From positions 1 through 45,725 of the IMG/VR virus record IMGVR_UViG_3300009285_004618: a stretch of 45,725 nucleotides of DNA. One strand, written 5' to 3'. Below are positions 31,126-39,530 of the stretch, piece after piece. Position 1 is the stretch's first letter; each line of letters begins with the position of its first letter. A model generated the notes under the pieces. It was not told the DNA's origin and did not search any database. It was given only the letters and a program-made list of their open reading frames with translations. The DNA is from a virus. The position numbers and the translations under genes are program-made.

Positions 31126-31368
31126 ATGCCAGATCGACCAAAAGGGGGAACGGTAGCAAGGGAATTGCGACAAAGAGAACCTGTACGTAATCCCAAGCCT
31201 TATGATGAGTCAAGGAAACACATGTCAAAAGCTGAGGCGGTAGAAGCGAATAGAAAAGCAAGAGAGAAGGCGACGAAGCTTGCCGAATATGCCGCACAAA
31301 TAGACAAGGAGCAGGAAGGCAAAGCAGTTGAAGCATCTGCACCTAAAAAAACAAAAAAGAAGGAGTAA
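31126..31368 (+). CDS. Small charged hypothetical protein
   Basis: An 80-residue Lys/Arg/Glu/Ala-rich protein after AAAAGGGGGTGATGGT. It appears largely disordered or helical (KAEAVEANRKAREKATKLAEYAAQ) and ends KKTKKKE. It resembles short scaffold or DNA-binding tails. A short hairpin region (31385-31407) follows before the scaffold gene. Confidence 0.55.
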   Translation: MPDRPKGGTVARELRQREPVRNPKPYDESRKHMSKAEAVEANRKAREKATKLAEYAAQIDKEQEGKAVEASAPKKTKKKE

Positions 31369-31418
31369 TCCTTTTTAAATAAGGTTGCTTCACTAACCAT
31401 AAAGTGATGGGAGATTAA

Positions 31419-32666
31419 ATGCTAGAAGATAAAAAAGTAACGGCCGAACAGCTTGCCATCAAGAAGCAGGAAGAGATGAAAGCTGACAAGGTTCGGAAAG
31501 ACGAAGAAGCAAAGAAAGCTGCGGAAGCAAAAGGCGCCGCGCCGGCATCGTCAACCGAAATCAAAAAGACCGAAGAAGAAAAGAAGAAGGAGCTTGCGGC
31601 CCTTGAGGCTCAGGCTAAAGAAGATGAACGTATCCTCTCGACTTCCGATGATAAGCTCACGGATGAAAAGGACAAGAAGCGAAAATCCGAACTTATCGAG
31701 ATAAAGAAAAAGAAGGACGAAGAGGAAAGGAACAAGCCGGGCAATATACAGAAACGTATTGACGAGCTTGTGGGTGAAATCAAAGCTCTTAGGGCTGAGA
31801 AATCGCAGGATAAGGAAAAAACGAATAAGCTTGAAAAAGAGCTTATTGACCTACGGAAGAAAACTCAGCCGCCTGATAAGAAAGAACAGGAAGAATTAAA
31901 GGGTGTTGAACAGGCCCGTATTAAAAAATACATAGAAGAGGACAAAAGCTTACCCCATGAAGAACGGCGCGAGATGACGGATGAGGAGTTTGAGGACTGG
32001 TATCTTGAAGCTCCGGGCAAAGCAACTCAATGGTCTACCGAGAGGACTATTCGCAGGATGTCTGAACGCGAGAAGGATAAGCGCACGCATTTTACGAAAA
32101 AGATACTTGATAAACAGAATGAAGTTGCCGATGAGGTTGCCAAGAAACATCCCGAACTCAACACCGACGCAAGGCAGAAGGAGCTTAAGGCTGAGGGGAA
32201 ATCTCCGGATGAGATAAGAAAAATCATCCTTGAGGAAAACCCGAAAGTAAGGATTTGCACGGAGCTTATAACCAAAAACCCCGAAAAATACCTGCTTTCT
32301 GAGGATGGCCCGGAACTCCTAGCGTCTGATATGGAAAAGGAACTCGCGAAAGAACCGTCAGGCGATAAGCCAAAAGGCAAAAAAACCGTTACTCTTACAG
32401 AAGAGGAAGTTGAGGAGATGAAAAAAAAGGCCGTTGAAGAAGAAGATGAAAGGCGAAAAAACGCCGATGATGGCTTTCACTCCACAAGAGACGGTGAACC
32501 GCCAAAGGGGGGTAAGAAAGTGTCCGAGAAAGATAAGAAGTTGGAAGGTATTTTAAAGAAGTCTGGAGTTTCCAAAGAGGCCTACGATAAAGCGGTAGAA
32601 CGACGCAAAAAGATTCGTGGAGCCAATATTCAATCGGAGGAGTCAGTTGGAGAGGAAACAGGATAG
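31419..32666 (+). CDS. Scaffold-like protein
   Basis: A 415-residue, extremely charged (Lys/Glu) coiled-coil protein between the portal and capsid genes. It has heptad-like runs (KRIDELVGEIKALRAEKS; KLEKELIDLRKK) and no globular family. Position, composition and length suit a capsid scaffolding protein that is removed from the procapsid. Its end overlaps the zinc-ribbon gene. Confidence 0.7.
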   Translation: MLEDKKVTAEQLAIKKQEEMKADKVRKDEEAKKAAEAKGAAPASSTEIKKTEEEKKKELAALEAQAKEDERILSTSDDKLTDEKDKKRKSELIEIKKKKDEEERNKPGNIQKRIDELVGEIKALRAEKSQDKEKTNKLEKELIDLRKKTQPPDKKEQEELKGVEQARIKKYIEEDKSLPHEERREMTDEEFEDWYLEAPGKATQWSTERTIRRMSEREKDKRTHFTKKILDKQNEVADEVAKKHPELNTDARQKELKAEGKSPDEIRKIILEENPKVRICTELITKNPEKYLLSEDGPELLASDMEKELAKEPSGDKPKGKKTVTLTEEEVEEMKKKAVEEEDERRKNADDGFHSTRDGEPPKGGKKVSEKDKKLEGILKKSGVSKEAYDKAVERRKKIRGANIQSEESVGEETG

Positions 32667-32835
32667 GAAGTACATATATTACACCTGCGGACAATGTAGA
32701 GATAAACAGTACTATCTTAAGTCTGAAGAGCCTCCTGTTCCCTGCCCTGATTGCGGTTGGATACACAAGGAAATGAAGCCTTCCGATGTCCCTTCCCAAG
32801 TGAAGTTAGACCTAAGAACACTAACAGGAGGTTAG
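32647..32835 (+). CDS. Zinc-ribbon protein in the head operon
   Basis: A 62-residue protein. I choose TTG 32647 because of the strong GGAGGAG upstream; GTG 32617 is an alternative. The ribbon is CGQC ... CPDCG (14/17 and 33/36). It lies just before the decoration gene, overlapping the scaffold gene by 20 bases. The function is unknown; it may help head assembly. Confidence 0.55.
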   Translation: MERKQDRKYIYYTCGQCRDKQYYLKSEEPPVPCPDCGWIHKEMKPSDVPSQVKLDLRTLTGG

Positions 32836-32836
32836 T

Positions 32837-33292
32837 ATGGCGAAAGTAAATAGGTATCAAGCCTCCGGATTTTTATGCCTGAGTGAAGTTAAAAACGTCA
32901 AGCATTATACAGCCGCATCTGTAGTAATCGTCAAAGGCGATTGGTTACACGATAATGGAAGTGGTTATGCTACGAATACTGCTGCTGCTTTTGCGGCAAC
33001 GGGATTAGGCGTAGCTGTTAATGCTTCAGTGGCAGACGAGGATGTAGCAGTAATTCCTTTGGATCCGGAGTATCAGTTCATAGTACCAGTAGAAAATGCG
33101 CTAGCTACGCAGACTGCTGTAGGGTCATTAGTTGATTTGGGTACGGTAAATAACAAAGTATCCCTAGCAGCAAATCCTACCGAAGGTATCGCGTTTATGG
33201 TTGACGAGATAGATGTATCGACCGAAGCCGTAGCGATAAACACCTACGGATATGTAATAGGCCACTTTGTAGTGGTCGGAACACAGGCATAA
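32837..33292 (+). CDS. Head decoration-like protein
   Basis: A 151-residue protein directly before the capsid gene, after AACAGGAGGTTAGT. It has the DUF2190-like beta barrel pattern (ASVVIVKGDWLHDNGSGYA; VAVIPLDPEYQFIVPVENA; EGIAFMVDEIDVSTEAVAI), common in head decoration or stabilisation proteins encoded beside major capsid genes. Confidence 0.75.
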   Translation: MAKVNRYQASGFLCLSEVKNVKHYTAASVVIVKGDWLHDNGSGYATNTAAAFAATGLGVAVNASVADEDVAVIPLDPEYQFIVPVENALATQTAVGSLVDLGTVNNKVSLAANPTEGIAFMVDEIDVSTEAVAINTYGYVIGHFVVVGTQA

Positions 33293-33312
33293 ACTAAGAA
33301 AGGAGTATAAAG

Positions 33313-34236
33313 ATGATTACAAGAGCGAGTTTATCAGCGCTATATACCCCTATCTATGACGAGTTTATGCTCGCTACTTATGACGAAGTGTCGCAGGTAA
33401 ATACGAAAGTATTTAAGCATGTTGACGATTCGACATATCAGTACATAGTAGACGACTTAAGCGGTCTTGGTAGGTGGGTAAGTGCGGATGAGGGTGCAAG
33501 CGGCGGATATGAAGACCCCACGCTTGGATACTCAAAGACGTATACTCAGGGGAAATACTGGAAGAAATTGCAGGTATCCTTTGAGGCAGTAGATTGGGAT
33601 GAGTACGCGCTCCTTAAGAAAGAAGGAGATGCGAGGGAAATGGGACGCGGCGCGAGAGACCTTATCGAATATAGCACAGCAACTATATTTAATGACGGTT
33701 TCGCGACAGCCGGGCCTGACGGTCAGTATCTCTGGGATAATGACCATCCAGCCAACAGAGACGAAACGACAAACTACCGTGATAATCTTTTATCCGGCGC
33801 TTTGTCGCACGATAACCTCGAAACGGCCGAGAAGCAGATAGCGGATGAGTTTATGACGCTTGCGGGTATTCCGATAGCGGTAACCCAAAAGCCCATTCTC
33901 TTAGTACCGCCTGCTTTGATAGGCACGGCTATGAGGATAGTCTCTGACAGGGCTTCTGATGAGCGTCCTGGCACGACCAACAGGGATATAAACGTCCTTG
34001 CCGGTAAGTACATACCCGTAGAATGGCTGTATTTAAGCGCGGCCAACGGCGGGTCTGATACGGCGTGGTACATCATATTCCCGTGGCTTGAACACTTAAA
34101 AGTAGTCTGGACAGCAAGGCCGCATTTTACCTCTTGGGTTGATGAGGATTCAGAGTATTATAAATTCAAGGGCAGAATGTTGGCGGCGTTCGGAGTAGAT
34201 AATTGGCGGGCAGGCTTCGCTAGTACCGGAGCATAA
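33313..34236 (+). CDS. Major capsid protein (Mu gpT / HK97 fold)
   Basis: A 307-residue protein after GAAAGGAGTATAAAG. Features of the Mu gpT-like major head protein: TYTQGKYWKKLQVSFEAVDWD, the DGQYLWDNDHPAN segment (~138-150), TQKPILLVPPALIGTAMRI and the C-terminal WTARPHFTSWVDEDSEYYKFKGRMLAAFGV. It builds the icosahedral shell. It lies between a decoration protein and a secreted partner. Confidence 0.85.
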   Translation: MITRASLSALYTPIYDEFMLATYDEVSQVNTKVFKHVDDSTYQYIVDDLSGLGRWVSADEGASGGYEDPTLGYSKTYTQGKYWKKLQVSFEAVDWDEYALLKKEGDAREMGRGARDLIEYSTATIFNDGFATAGPDGQYLWDNDHPANRDETTNYRDNLLSGALSHDNLETAEKQIADEFMTLAGIPIAVTQKPILLVPPALIGTAMRIVSDRASDERPGTTNRDINVLAGKYIPVEWLYLSAANGGSDTAWYIIFPWLEHLKVVWTARPHFTSWVDEDSEYYKFKGRMLAAFGVDNWRAGFASTGA

Positions 34237-34252
34237 CAAGAAAGGAGACGCT

Positions 34253-35026
34253 ATGAAGAAGTTTTTTGTTTTAGTAATAGCTCTTTATCTTGTGCTTTCC
34301 GGAGTGCCAGCATTTGCCGCAGAAGGAGACCAGATAACAGTAACGGGGTTTAGGGTTGACGCTGATGGAGACGCGATATCCAAGACCCACGTAATGACGA
34401 CGGGGAAATATCGGGAGCTTGACCTTTCTCTGAATGGATTTTTTAGGGATAGTTCATCTACCAGTTCGAAGGCCCTCGTTCAGCTCGGAGTAGCTACTTC
34501 GGCGACACCCTATTTATATTCGACAGGGTATCTGCCGTATATTATCTATCCGATAAACAGTACCATAACTACTACAAATCTTGGAAGGGTTGGTACAAGA
34601 AGGACGGGTAAGAACGCAAGTCCGATAGTACAGACATTCAGGGTGCCTGACGATTACTTAGGTACTTCTGCCGCGTTTATTATAACCTGTCAGAACGAGC
34701 CTACGGTAGCGTCAATTATTACGCCGTGTTACTTGGACTGGGATATAACAATATTTAACGATGGCGACGAAATGGCGGGTACCGCTCCTACACGTTACGG
34801 GCAACAGCCCATAGTGATAGGGAATACCTCAAAATCAGCTCTTACTACTGCGTCCTTAATCGAGCAAATTACGCTTACATATGCGACTCCATCCGGTATT
34901 TCGGCCGGGGATATGATTACACTTAGATTATGGCCGACATATACTTCTGGCGGGAGTTCGGCGTATAGCGCGACACAGGCAGTAAGGATTTATGGAGCAT
35001 CGTTTAAATATCTGGCACAATGGTAA
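34253..35026 (+). CDS. Virion-region protein with Sec signal peptide
   Basis: A 257-residue protein after AGAAAGGAGACGCT. It starts with a clear signal peptide (MKKFFVLVIALYLVLSGVPAFA, A-F-A before AEG). The mature part is a beta-rich domain (TVTGFRVDADGDAI; TFRVPDDYLGTSAAF) that looks like a virion surface protein. It closes the head operon before the terminator. A signal peptide on the gene right after the capsid gene is unexpected. Confidence 0.7.
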   Translation: MKKFFVLVIALYLVLSGVPAFAAEGDQITVTGFRVDADGDAISKTHVMTTGKYRELDLSLNGFFRDSSSTSSKALVQLGVATSATPYLYSTGYLPYIIYPINSTITTTNLGRVGTRRTGKNASPIVQTFRVPDDYLGTSAAFIITCQNEPTVASIITPCYLDWDITIFNDGDEMAGTAPTRYGQQPIVIGNTSKSALTTASLIEQITLTYATPSGISAGDMITLRLWPTYTSGGSSAYSATQAVRIYGASFKYLAQW

Positions 35027-35032
35027 AGGGTT

Positions 35033-35068
35033 AAAGGGAGAGCCTAAAAAACTCTCCCTTTTTCTTTA
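35033..35068 (+). terminator. Rho-independent terminator after the head operon
   Basis: A perfect 10-pair stem (AAAGGGAGAG 35033-35042 / CTCTCCCTTT 35052-35061) with a 9-base loop (CCTAAAAAA), followed by TTCTTT. It ends the head operon. The O-antigen pair starts just 4 bases beyond without a visible Shine-Dalgarno sequence. Confidence 0.92.
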
Positions 35069-35071
35069 TAT

Positions 35072-36169
35072 ATGCAGAAATATTTTGTAGCGGGACTCTT
35101 ATTTTTAGTCCCCTTGATATATCATTCGCAGATGGGTCTTATCATTAACCCATTTGTGTATTCACAGATAGCGGTGGTGCTATTAAGCCTTGCATTTGTC
35201 TTAATAGGCACTGACCTGCCCCTTACTGTCCGTTTATTTTACATATGGTGCTTTGTAGCGACTTTTCATTCCGAGATACCGCAGTTTTCCGCGATAGCCC
35301 TAATCGGAATTACTTTATTTATCCTTCTTTATAAATTCATTCTTAAACTTTCAAAAAGCGATTTGGAGTACTGTTTTGAGATAATAGCTCTCACTTGCGC
35401 AGTGCAGGTATTCTGGATATTCGCTCAGGTTCTTAATAAAGATTTTATAATGAATCTGGGCCGTCCGCAAGCGCTTACCTATGGTTCGATGGGAAATCAT
35501 AATATATTAGGAGCATTTTTCCTATTCTCAATAATACCTATGTATAAATATAAAAAGTGGTCTATTATTCTTCCGATTATAGGGATATTTTATTCTCATC
35601 CCGGGTCGTCTATTTATGCGTTATTAGGTGGAGTACTATTTTACTTCCTTTTCTCTCAAAAATTTACAATGAAAACGAAACTAATCCTCGTCGGAATTAT
35701 GTTGATTGCTACCGTGCTTTCTTTTAAGGTGGATAATCCTATTTATAAGGCAGGTAACGGCAGGTTTCCTGTATGGAAACAGATTATCAAGAAAACAACA
35801 GAAGAAAATATGATAGTCGGGCATGGATTGGGATTATTCAGGTTCGAAGTATGGACTAAAGACGGCGCGGTTTATGATAACAAGACTACAAAAATACAAT
35901 GGCCCCAGGCCCATAATGTCTATATTCAGGCGTGGAGAGAACAGGGGTTAGTCGGGATGATAATAATGATTATGATACCTCTCGCCATGTTTATAAATTT
36001 CTTAAGAAATAGAACTGAGAAGACATTACTTTGGATGTCAGGGGTGGTGATGATATGCTTAAACGCCTTTGGGAATTTTCCCGACAGAAATTACACATTG
36101 GCACTCTTAATAGTTTTCGTGTTCGCCTGTTCGAGAGTATTTGGAAGCAAAGAATCGCTATTTTCGTAA
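35072..36169 (+). CDS. O-antigen ligase/polymerase-like membrane protein (copy 1)
   Basis: A 365-residue protein with about ten membrane helices and one large periplasmic loop (~225-300). The loop carries the Wzy/WaaL hallmarks: NGRFPVWKQI, IVGHGLGLFRF and AHNVYIQAWREQGLVG. Such proteins join or polymerise lipid-linked O-antigen in the outer leaflet of the inner membrane. No ribosome binding site is seen, so it may be read only weakly. It probably alters host surface sugars after infection, excluding other phages. Confidence 0.8.
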   Translation: MQKYFVAGLLFLVPLIYHSQMGLIINPFVYSQIAVVLLSLAFVLIGTDLPLTVRLFYIWCFVATFHSEIPQFSAIALIGITLFILLYKFILKLSKSDLEYCFEIIALTCAVQVFWIFAQVLNKDFIMNLGRPQALTYGSMGNHNILGAFFLFSIIPMYKYKKWSIILPIIGIFYSHPGSSIYALLGGVLFYFLFSQKFTMKTKLILVGIMLIATVLSFKVDNPIYKAGNGRFPVWKQIIKKTTEENMIVGHGLGLFRFEVWTKDGAVYDNKTTKIQWPQAHNVYIQAWREQGLVGMIIMIMIPLAMFINFLRNRTEKTLLWMSGVVMICLNAFGNFPDRNYTLALLIVFVFACSRVFGSKESLFS

Positions 36170-37281
36170 TAGCCCTTCTTGCCATACCAATACTCGGATA
36201 CATACCGGATTCGAACATACCTATGAGCGTAAATAAATGTATGCTTGCCGAGTGGTTGACGTTGGGTTTTGTAGCATTGTTCTTTTTCAAGAATAAATGG
36301 CATAAAGCGTGGGCGCTATGGATAGTGATGTGTATGGTTATGATGTTTAACCGGCTATCCTATATTGAAACGAATACCATAATGTTCTATATGCTGTTCT
36401 TTCAGATACTTGCAAATCGCCTTACTGACAAGAATATCAATCTGATTTATAACGGTATAGCCGTAATAATCTTAATCCAATTTGCTATGGTGGTTATGCA
36501 GTTCTTTCACATATATAGATTTTATATGTTAAAGCCCGGATATGATGCCTTGAGGCATACACCTGGAGTGATGGGAGAAATAAACTCAGGAGGGGCATTA
36601 TTTGCGGCTGGACTACCAGTATTCTTGCGAGGGAAATTAAAGATATGTATTCCTCTTGTTATTATCGGAATATTTCTGTGCCAATCCTTAATGCCTATGG
36701 TATCGGTGGCGTTTGGGGCGTTCGTATATACGAGCATAATGTTTCCGCGTCTACGTTTTTATATCTTTGGAAGCGCGATTGTGGCTACTGTGGCATATGC
36801 TTTAAAACACGATAATATTTCTTTTCTTATGACTGGGAATGGGCGACTTGAGACTTGGAAAAATATCTGGAGCCTCATATCCGACAAGCCGATTAAAGGT
36901 TGCGGTATAGGGCATTTCAGGGTAGTGTTCCCGGCTATTGATATTGCCGTGTTTAGGAAAGGTTCTACCGTCGCTTGGTTTACGGCCCATAACGAATTTT
37001 TACAGGTTATATGCGAACAGGGGATTATAGGGTTTGGTTTAATGATGGGATTTATATGTTCAACGATTGAACGATTTATGAAGAAAATAACGGGAGTGGG
37101 CTTGCCGGCATTGATAGGGGTAATAATAATATTAGTCAATTCAACGGGGCATTTCGTAATGCATACAACAATAGGTTTGATAGCGATAACCTATTTCGCA
37201 ATAATAATCAACCAAATAGGAGGTAGAGATGAAAAAGGTAATATGTTTAGCCGTAATATTCCTTCTTTTAACATCGTATAG
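36055..37281 (+). CDS. O-antigen ligase/polymerase-like membrane protein (copy 2)
   Basis: A 408-residue multispan membrane protein from ATG 36055 after GGGGTGGTG, overlapping copy 1 by 115 bases in another frame. It matches copy 1 in order: NGRLETWKNI, GCGIGHFRVVF, TAHNEFLQVICEQGIIG. It is a second Wzy/WaaL-type enzyme, diverged after duplication or acquired with copy 1. The two may form one enzyme or act on different steps of lipopolysaccharide assembly. Confidence 0.8.
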   Translation: MLKRLWEFSRQKLHIGTLNSFRVRLFESIWKQRIAIFVIALLAIPILGYIPDSNIPMSVNKCMLAEWLTLGFVALFFFKNKWHKAWALWIVMCMVMMFNRLSYIETNTIMFYMLFFQILANRLTDKNINLIYNGIAVIILIQFAMVVMQFFHIYRFYMLKPGYDALRHTPGVMGEINSGGALFAAGLPVFLRGKLKICIPLVIIGIFLCQSLMPMVSVAFGAFVYTSIMFPRLRFYIFGSAIVATVAYALKHDNISFLMTGNGRLETWKNIWSLISDKPIKGCGIGHFRVVFPAIDIAVFRKGSTVAWFTAHNEFLQVICEQGIIGFGLMMGFICSTIERFMKKITGVGLPALIGVIIILVNSTGHFVMHTTIGLIAITYFAIIINQIGGRDEKGNMFSRNIPSFNIV

Positions 37282-37663
37282 TTTTGCGATAGAAGGAGTG
37301 CAGACGCTTGAGAAGGTAACGAATAATACCATGATAAACGGCACGACTTGGACATGGACGCCGGATATCACAAGTCAAGCCAAGATAAACAGCATATCCG
37401 TAGTAACCCGGACTAACTGCACGGAGTACATAACGATTTATTTGGATTCGCAAAACGGCGCATCTTACGACTGCGTGCTTAATGCCACATCGGGATCGTA
37501 TGAATCGTCTTACGATAGATTTCAAAATAGCCGTTATTATTTCTGGCAACCGGATTATGACTTTATTTTAGAGAAAGATGATAACCTGAAAATAACGATT
37601 ACAAGCGATGGGCATGTAGCGACTCAATGGTTTACGGTAACAGTTAAGGGCGAAATACAATAA
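37229..37663 (+). CDS. Exported virion-region beta protein, copy with signal peptide
   Basis: A 144-residue protein after AATAGGAGGTAGAG, overlapping the membrane gene by 53 bases. Signal peptide MKKVICLAVIFLLLTSYSFA. The mature domain has the pattern YITIYLDSQNGASYDCVLN ... LKITITSDGHVATQWFTVTVKG, which aligns with the next protein. It appears to be a secreted paralogue of it. Role unknown; perhaps a decoration or adsorption protein. Confidence 0.65.
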   Translation: MKKVICLAVIFLLLTSYSFAIEGVQTLEKVTNNTMINGTTWTWTPDITSQAKINSISVVTRTNCTEYITIYLDSQNGASYDCVLNATSGSYESSYDRFQNSRYYFWQPDYDFILEKDDNLKITITSDGHVATQWFTVTVKGEIQ

Positions 37664-38010
37664 TGACAAAATGGTTGCGAAGCCCGATAACGACATCGCA
37701 AGATTTATCGGCAGGGGCCCTTCTTTACACGACCTCGATAGGAAGGAACTTCCGCCTTGAGAAAATATATTTCAAGGCAAGCGTCGCTATAACGGAGACT
37801 ATTACCATTACCCTTGATTCTAAACAGGGTGCTAATTATGACATTGTTTTAAGGGTAAAGGGACTCTCCTCGGAGTCGAGTTTTATCTATGTGCCGGAAG
37901 GGTTTGACGCGGTTTTTCTATCAGGAGACGAGATAAAGATACAATGTACAAATGCCAATCTAACGGGAACAATCTATGTTGAAGTAAAAACTTCAGAATT
38001 GCAGGGGTGA
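37663..38010 (+). CDS. Beta protein, paralogue without signal peptide
   Basis: A 115-residue protein starting on the last base of the previous stop. It shares the order ITITLDSKQGANYDIVLRV ... DEIKIQCTNANLTGTIYVEVK with the upstream protein but lacks any signal sequence. The pair is therefore a natural comparison of exported and cytoplasmic versions of one fold. Probably a small virion decoration or fibre-accessory domain. Confidence 0.65.
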   Translation: MTKWLRSPITTSQDLSAGALLYTTSIGRNFRLEKIYFKASVAITETITITLDSKQGANYDIVLRVKGLSSESSFIYVPEGFDAVFLSGDEIKIQCTNANLTGTIYVEVKTSELQG

Positions 38011-38013
38011 ACC

Positions 38014-38889
38014 ATGAATGAACAATTAGAGAAAGATAAGAGAGGAATTGAAGCGGATATCCTGACTTTACGCATAAAGAAGGCTAATTTTGAGAAGGAT
38101 AATACTCATTTACTTAATGTAAAGGCAAGGATAGAAGAGGATATCAATAGATTATCCAAGAGCAGAGAACACTTTGCCGAATTAAGTAATAAGGCCCAGG
38201 ACGAGTATTTGGCAAATAAGAAGAAGGCCGAGGGTGTCTTAAAAGAAGCCGAAGAGCAGAAGCATGCCAATTTAAGAGAGAAGCACGCCTTAGACAATGT
38301 GGCAAATGAGCAAAAGGCGGAAAAAGCAAGCCTAAATGCTTTTGAGGTTAATCTTAACAAAAGAAGCCAAGAGCAGGATAATCGGGAAGAAAAGCAGAAC
38401 CAACGCGATATTGATTTAGATGTTAAAGACAAGGTAATACAAGATGACAGGCAAAAACTTAACGAGGAGAAAATAGAAGTTGTAAACCGCAGGCAGGAAG
38501 CTATAAATGCTCAAGCTGAAATTGAACGAATCAAGACTAAAGAGATTTTTAAGCTTGATGAGATAGAACAGATAAAACAGCAGTATGAGATAAAGATACA
38601 GGCAACGGAAGAAGCTAAAGCCAAATACGACCGCGAGACCGCGAAGAATGTGGTATTGAATAGGCAACTTGACATAGAGCGGACGGATGTCGCCATTTCC
38701 AAGAAAGAGAGCGAGGATAGAACTGCGGAACTTAATAATAAGGAAAAGTCTCTTGATAGGGTTAGAGGGGCTCTCGAAACGAAAGAAAAAGCTTTAGAAA
38801 TTACACAGCTCCGCCTTGAGAAAAAGTTGCGCGAGAATGGTATGGAAAAGGAGCTTGAAGCACTTAAAAAAGAATTGAGGGAATTATGA
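38014..38889 (+). CDS. Long coiled-coil protein
   Basis: A 291-residue protein composed almost wholly of heptad repeats (NTHLLNVKARIEEDINRLSK; RTAELNNKEKSLDRVRGALE), rich in Lys, Glu, Asn and Gln, with no globular domain. Located before the head-tail adaptor gene and coupled to it by ATGA. It may be a tail stalk, a spacer or a scaffold for the connector. Confidence 0.65.
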   Translation: MNEQLEKDKRGIEADILTLRIKKANFEKDNTHLLNVKARIEEDINRLSKSREHFAELSNKAQDEYLANKKKAEGVLKEAEEQKHANLREKHALDNVANEQKAEKASLNAFEVNLNKRSQEQDNREEKQNQRDIDLDVKDKVIQDDRQKLNEEKIEVVNRRQEAINAQAEIERIKTKEIFKLDEIEQIKQQYEIKIQATEEAKAKYDRETAKNVVLNRQLDIERTDVAISKKESEDRTAELNNKEKSLDRVRGALETKEKALEITQLRLEKKLRENGMEKELEALKKELREL

Positions 38890-39530
38890 CACGGACAGAG
38901 ATAATAGAGAATTTCCGAGTTACCAATCCCGAAATTACGGACAGGGTTATTTCCGACGCTGAATTGGCAACTTTCTGCAAGGAAGGGGATAAAGAGGTCT
39001 GCGCAAGGACACGATGTATCGTAGGAGATGAGACTTGGGATGCGGTAGAGGATAATGATAACTATGACCTCACGACATACATATCCAAATTCTACGACAT
39101 TGATGAATACCCTGGGGGCGGGGTTTCCTACGATGATAATAGATTAAAAAAGACTACTATCGCCGAATTAGATCAGCTTACTCCAAGTTGGAGAACTAAC
39201 GATAGTGGCACTCCTACAAAATATTACAGGCGTGGAAAGTACCTATATTTGAACAAGCCGCCGGACGATACCCTTGAGATACATGTTTACGCTGTTTTAA
39301 TAAGCGATGATTTTGACGCTGATAATAAAACTCCTTATAACCAGTTGGCTTATTTAGCGCCGTTTCATCCGGCGATAGTAAGATATTTGACAATGAGAGC
39401 AAAGGCGAAGGTAGGGAAGCCTCAAGAAGCGAAACAGGCGGAAGCAGAATACCTTACGTATAATGTATGGATGAAAAATGAGATAAGTGGAGGAAAGCGT
39501 GGTGCGATTTATTTCCAGCCTAAAGTCTAG
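38886..39530 (+). CDS. Head-tail adaptor (connector) protein
   Basis: A 214-residue protein coupled to the coiled-coil gene. Its pattern of SDAELATFCKEGDKEVCARTR, LTPSWRTNDSGTPTKYYRRGKYLYLNKPPDDTLEIHVYA and HPAIVRYLTMRAKAKVGKPQEAKQAEAEY is typical of podovirus adaptors (tubular A or P22 gp4 type) that extend the portal. It directly precedes the nozzle-like gene, as in T7 and P22. Confidence 0.75.
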   Translation: MTRTEIIENFRVTNPEITDRVISDAELATFCKEGDKEVCARTRCIVGDETWDAVEDNDNYDLTTYISKFYDIDEYPGGGVSYDDNRLKKTTIAELDQLTPSWRTNDSGTPTKYYRRGKYLYLNKPPDDTLEIHVYAVLISDDFDADNKTPYNQLAYLAPFHPAIVRYLTMRAKAKVGKPQEAKQAEAEYLTYNVWMKNEISGGKRGAIYFQPKV

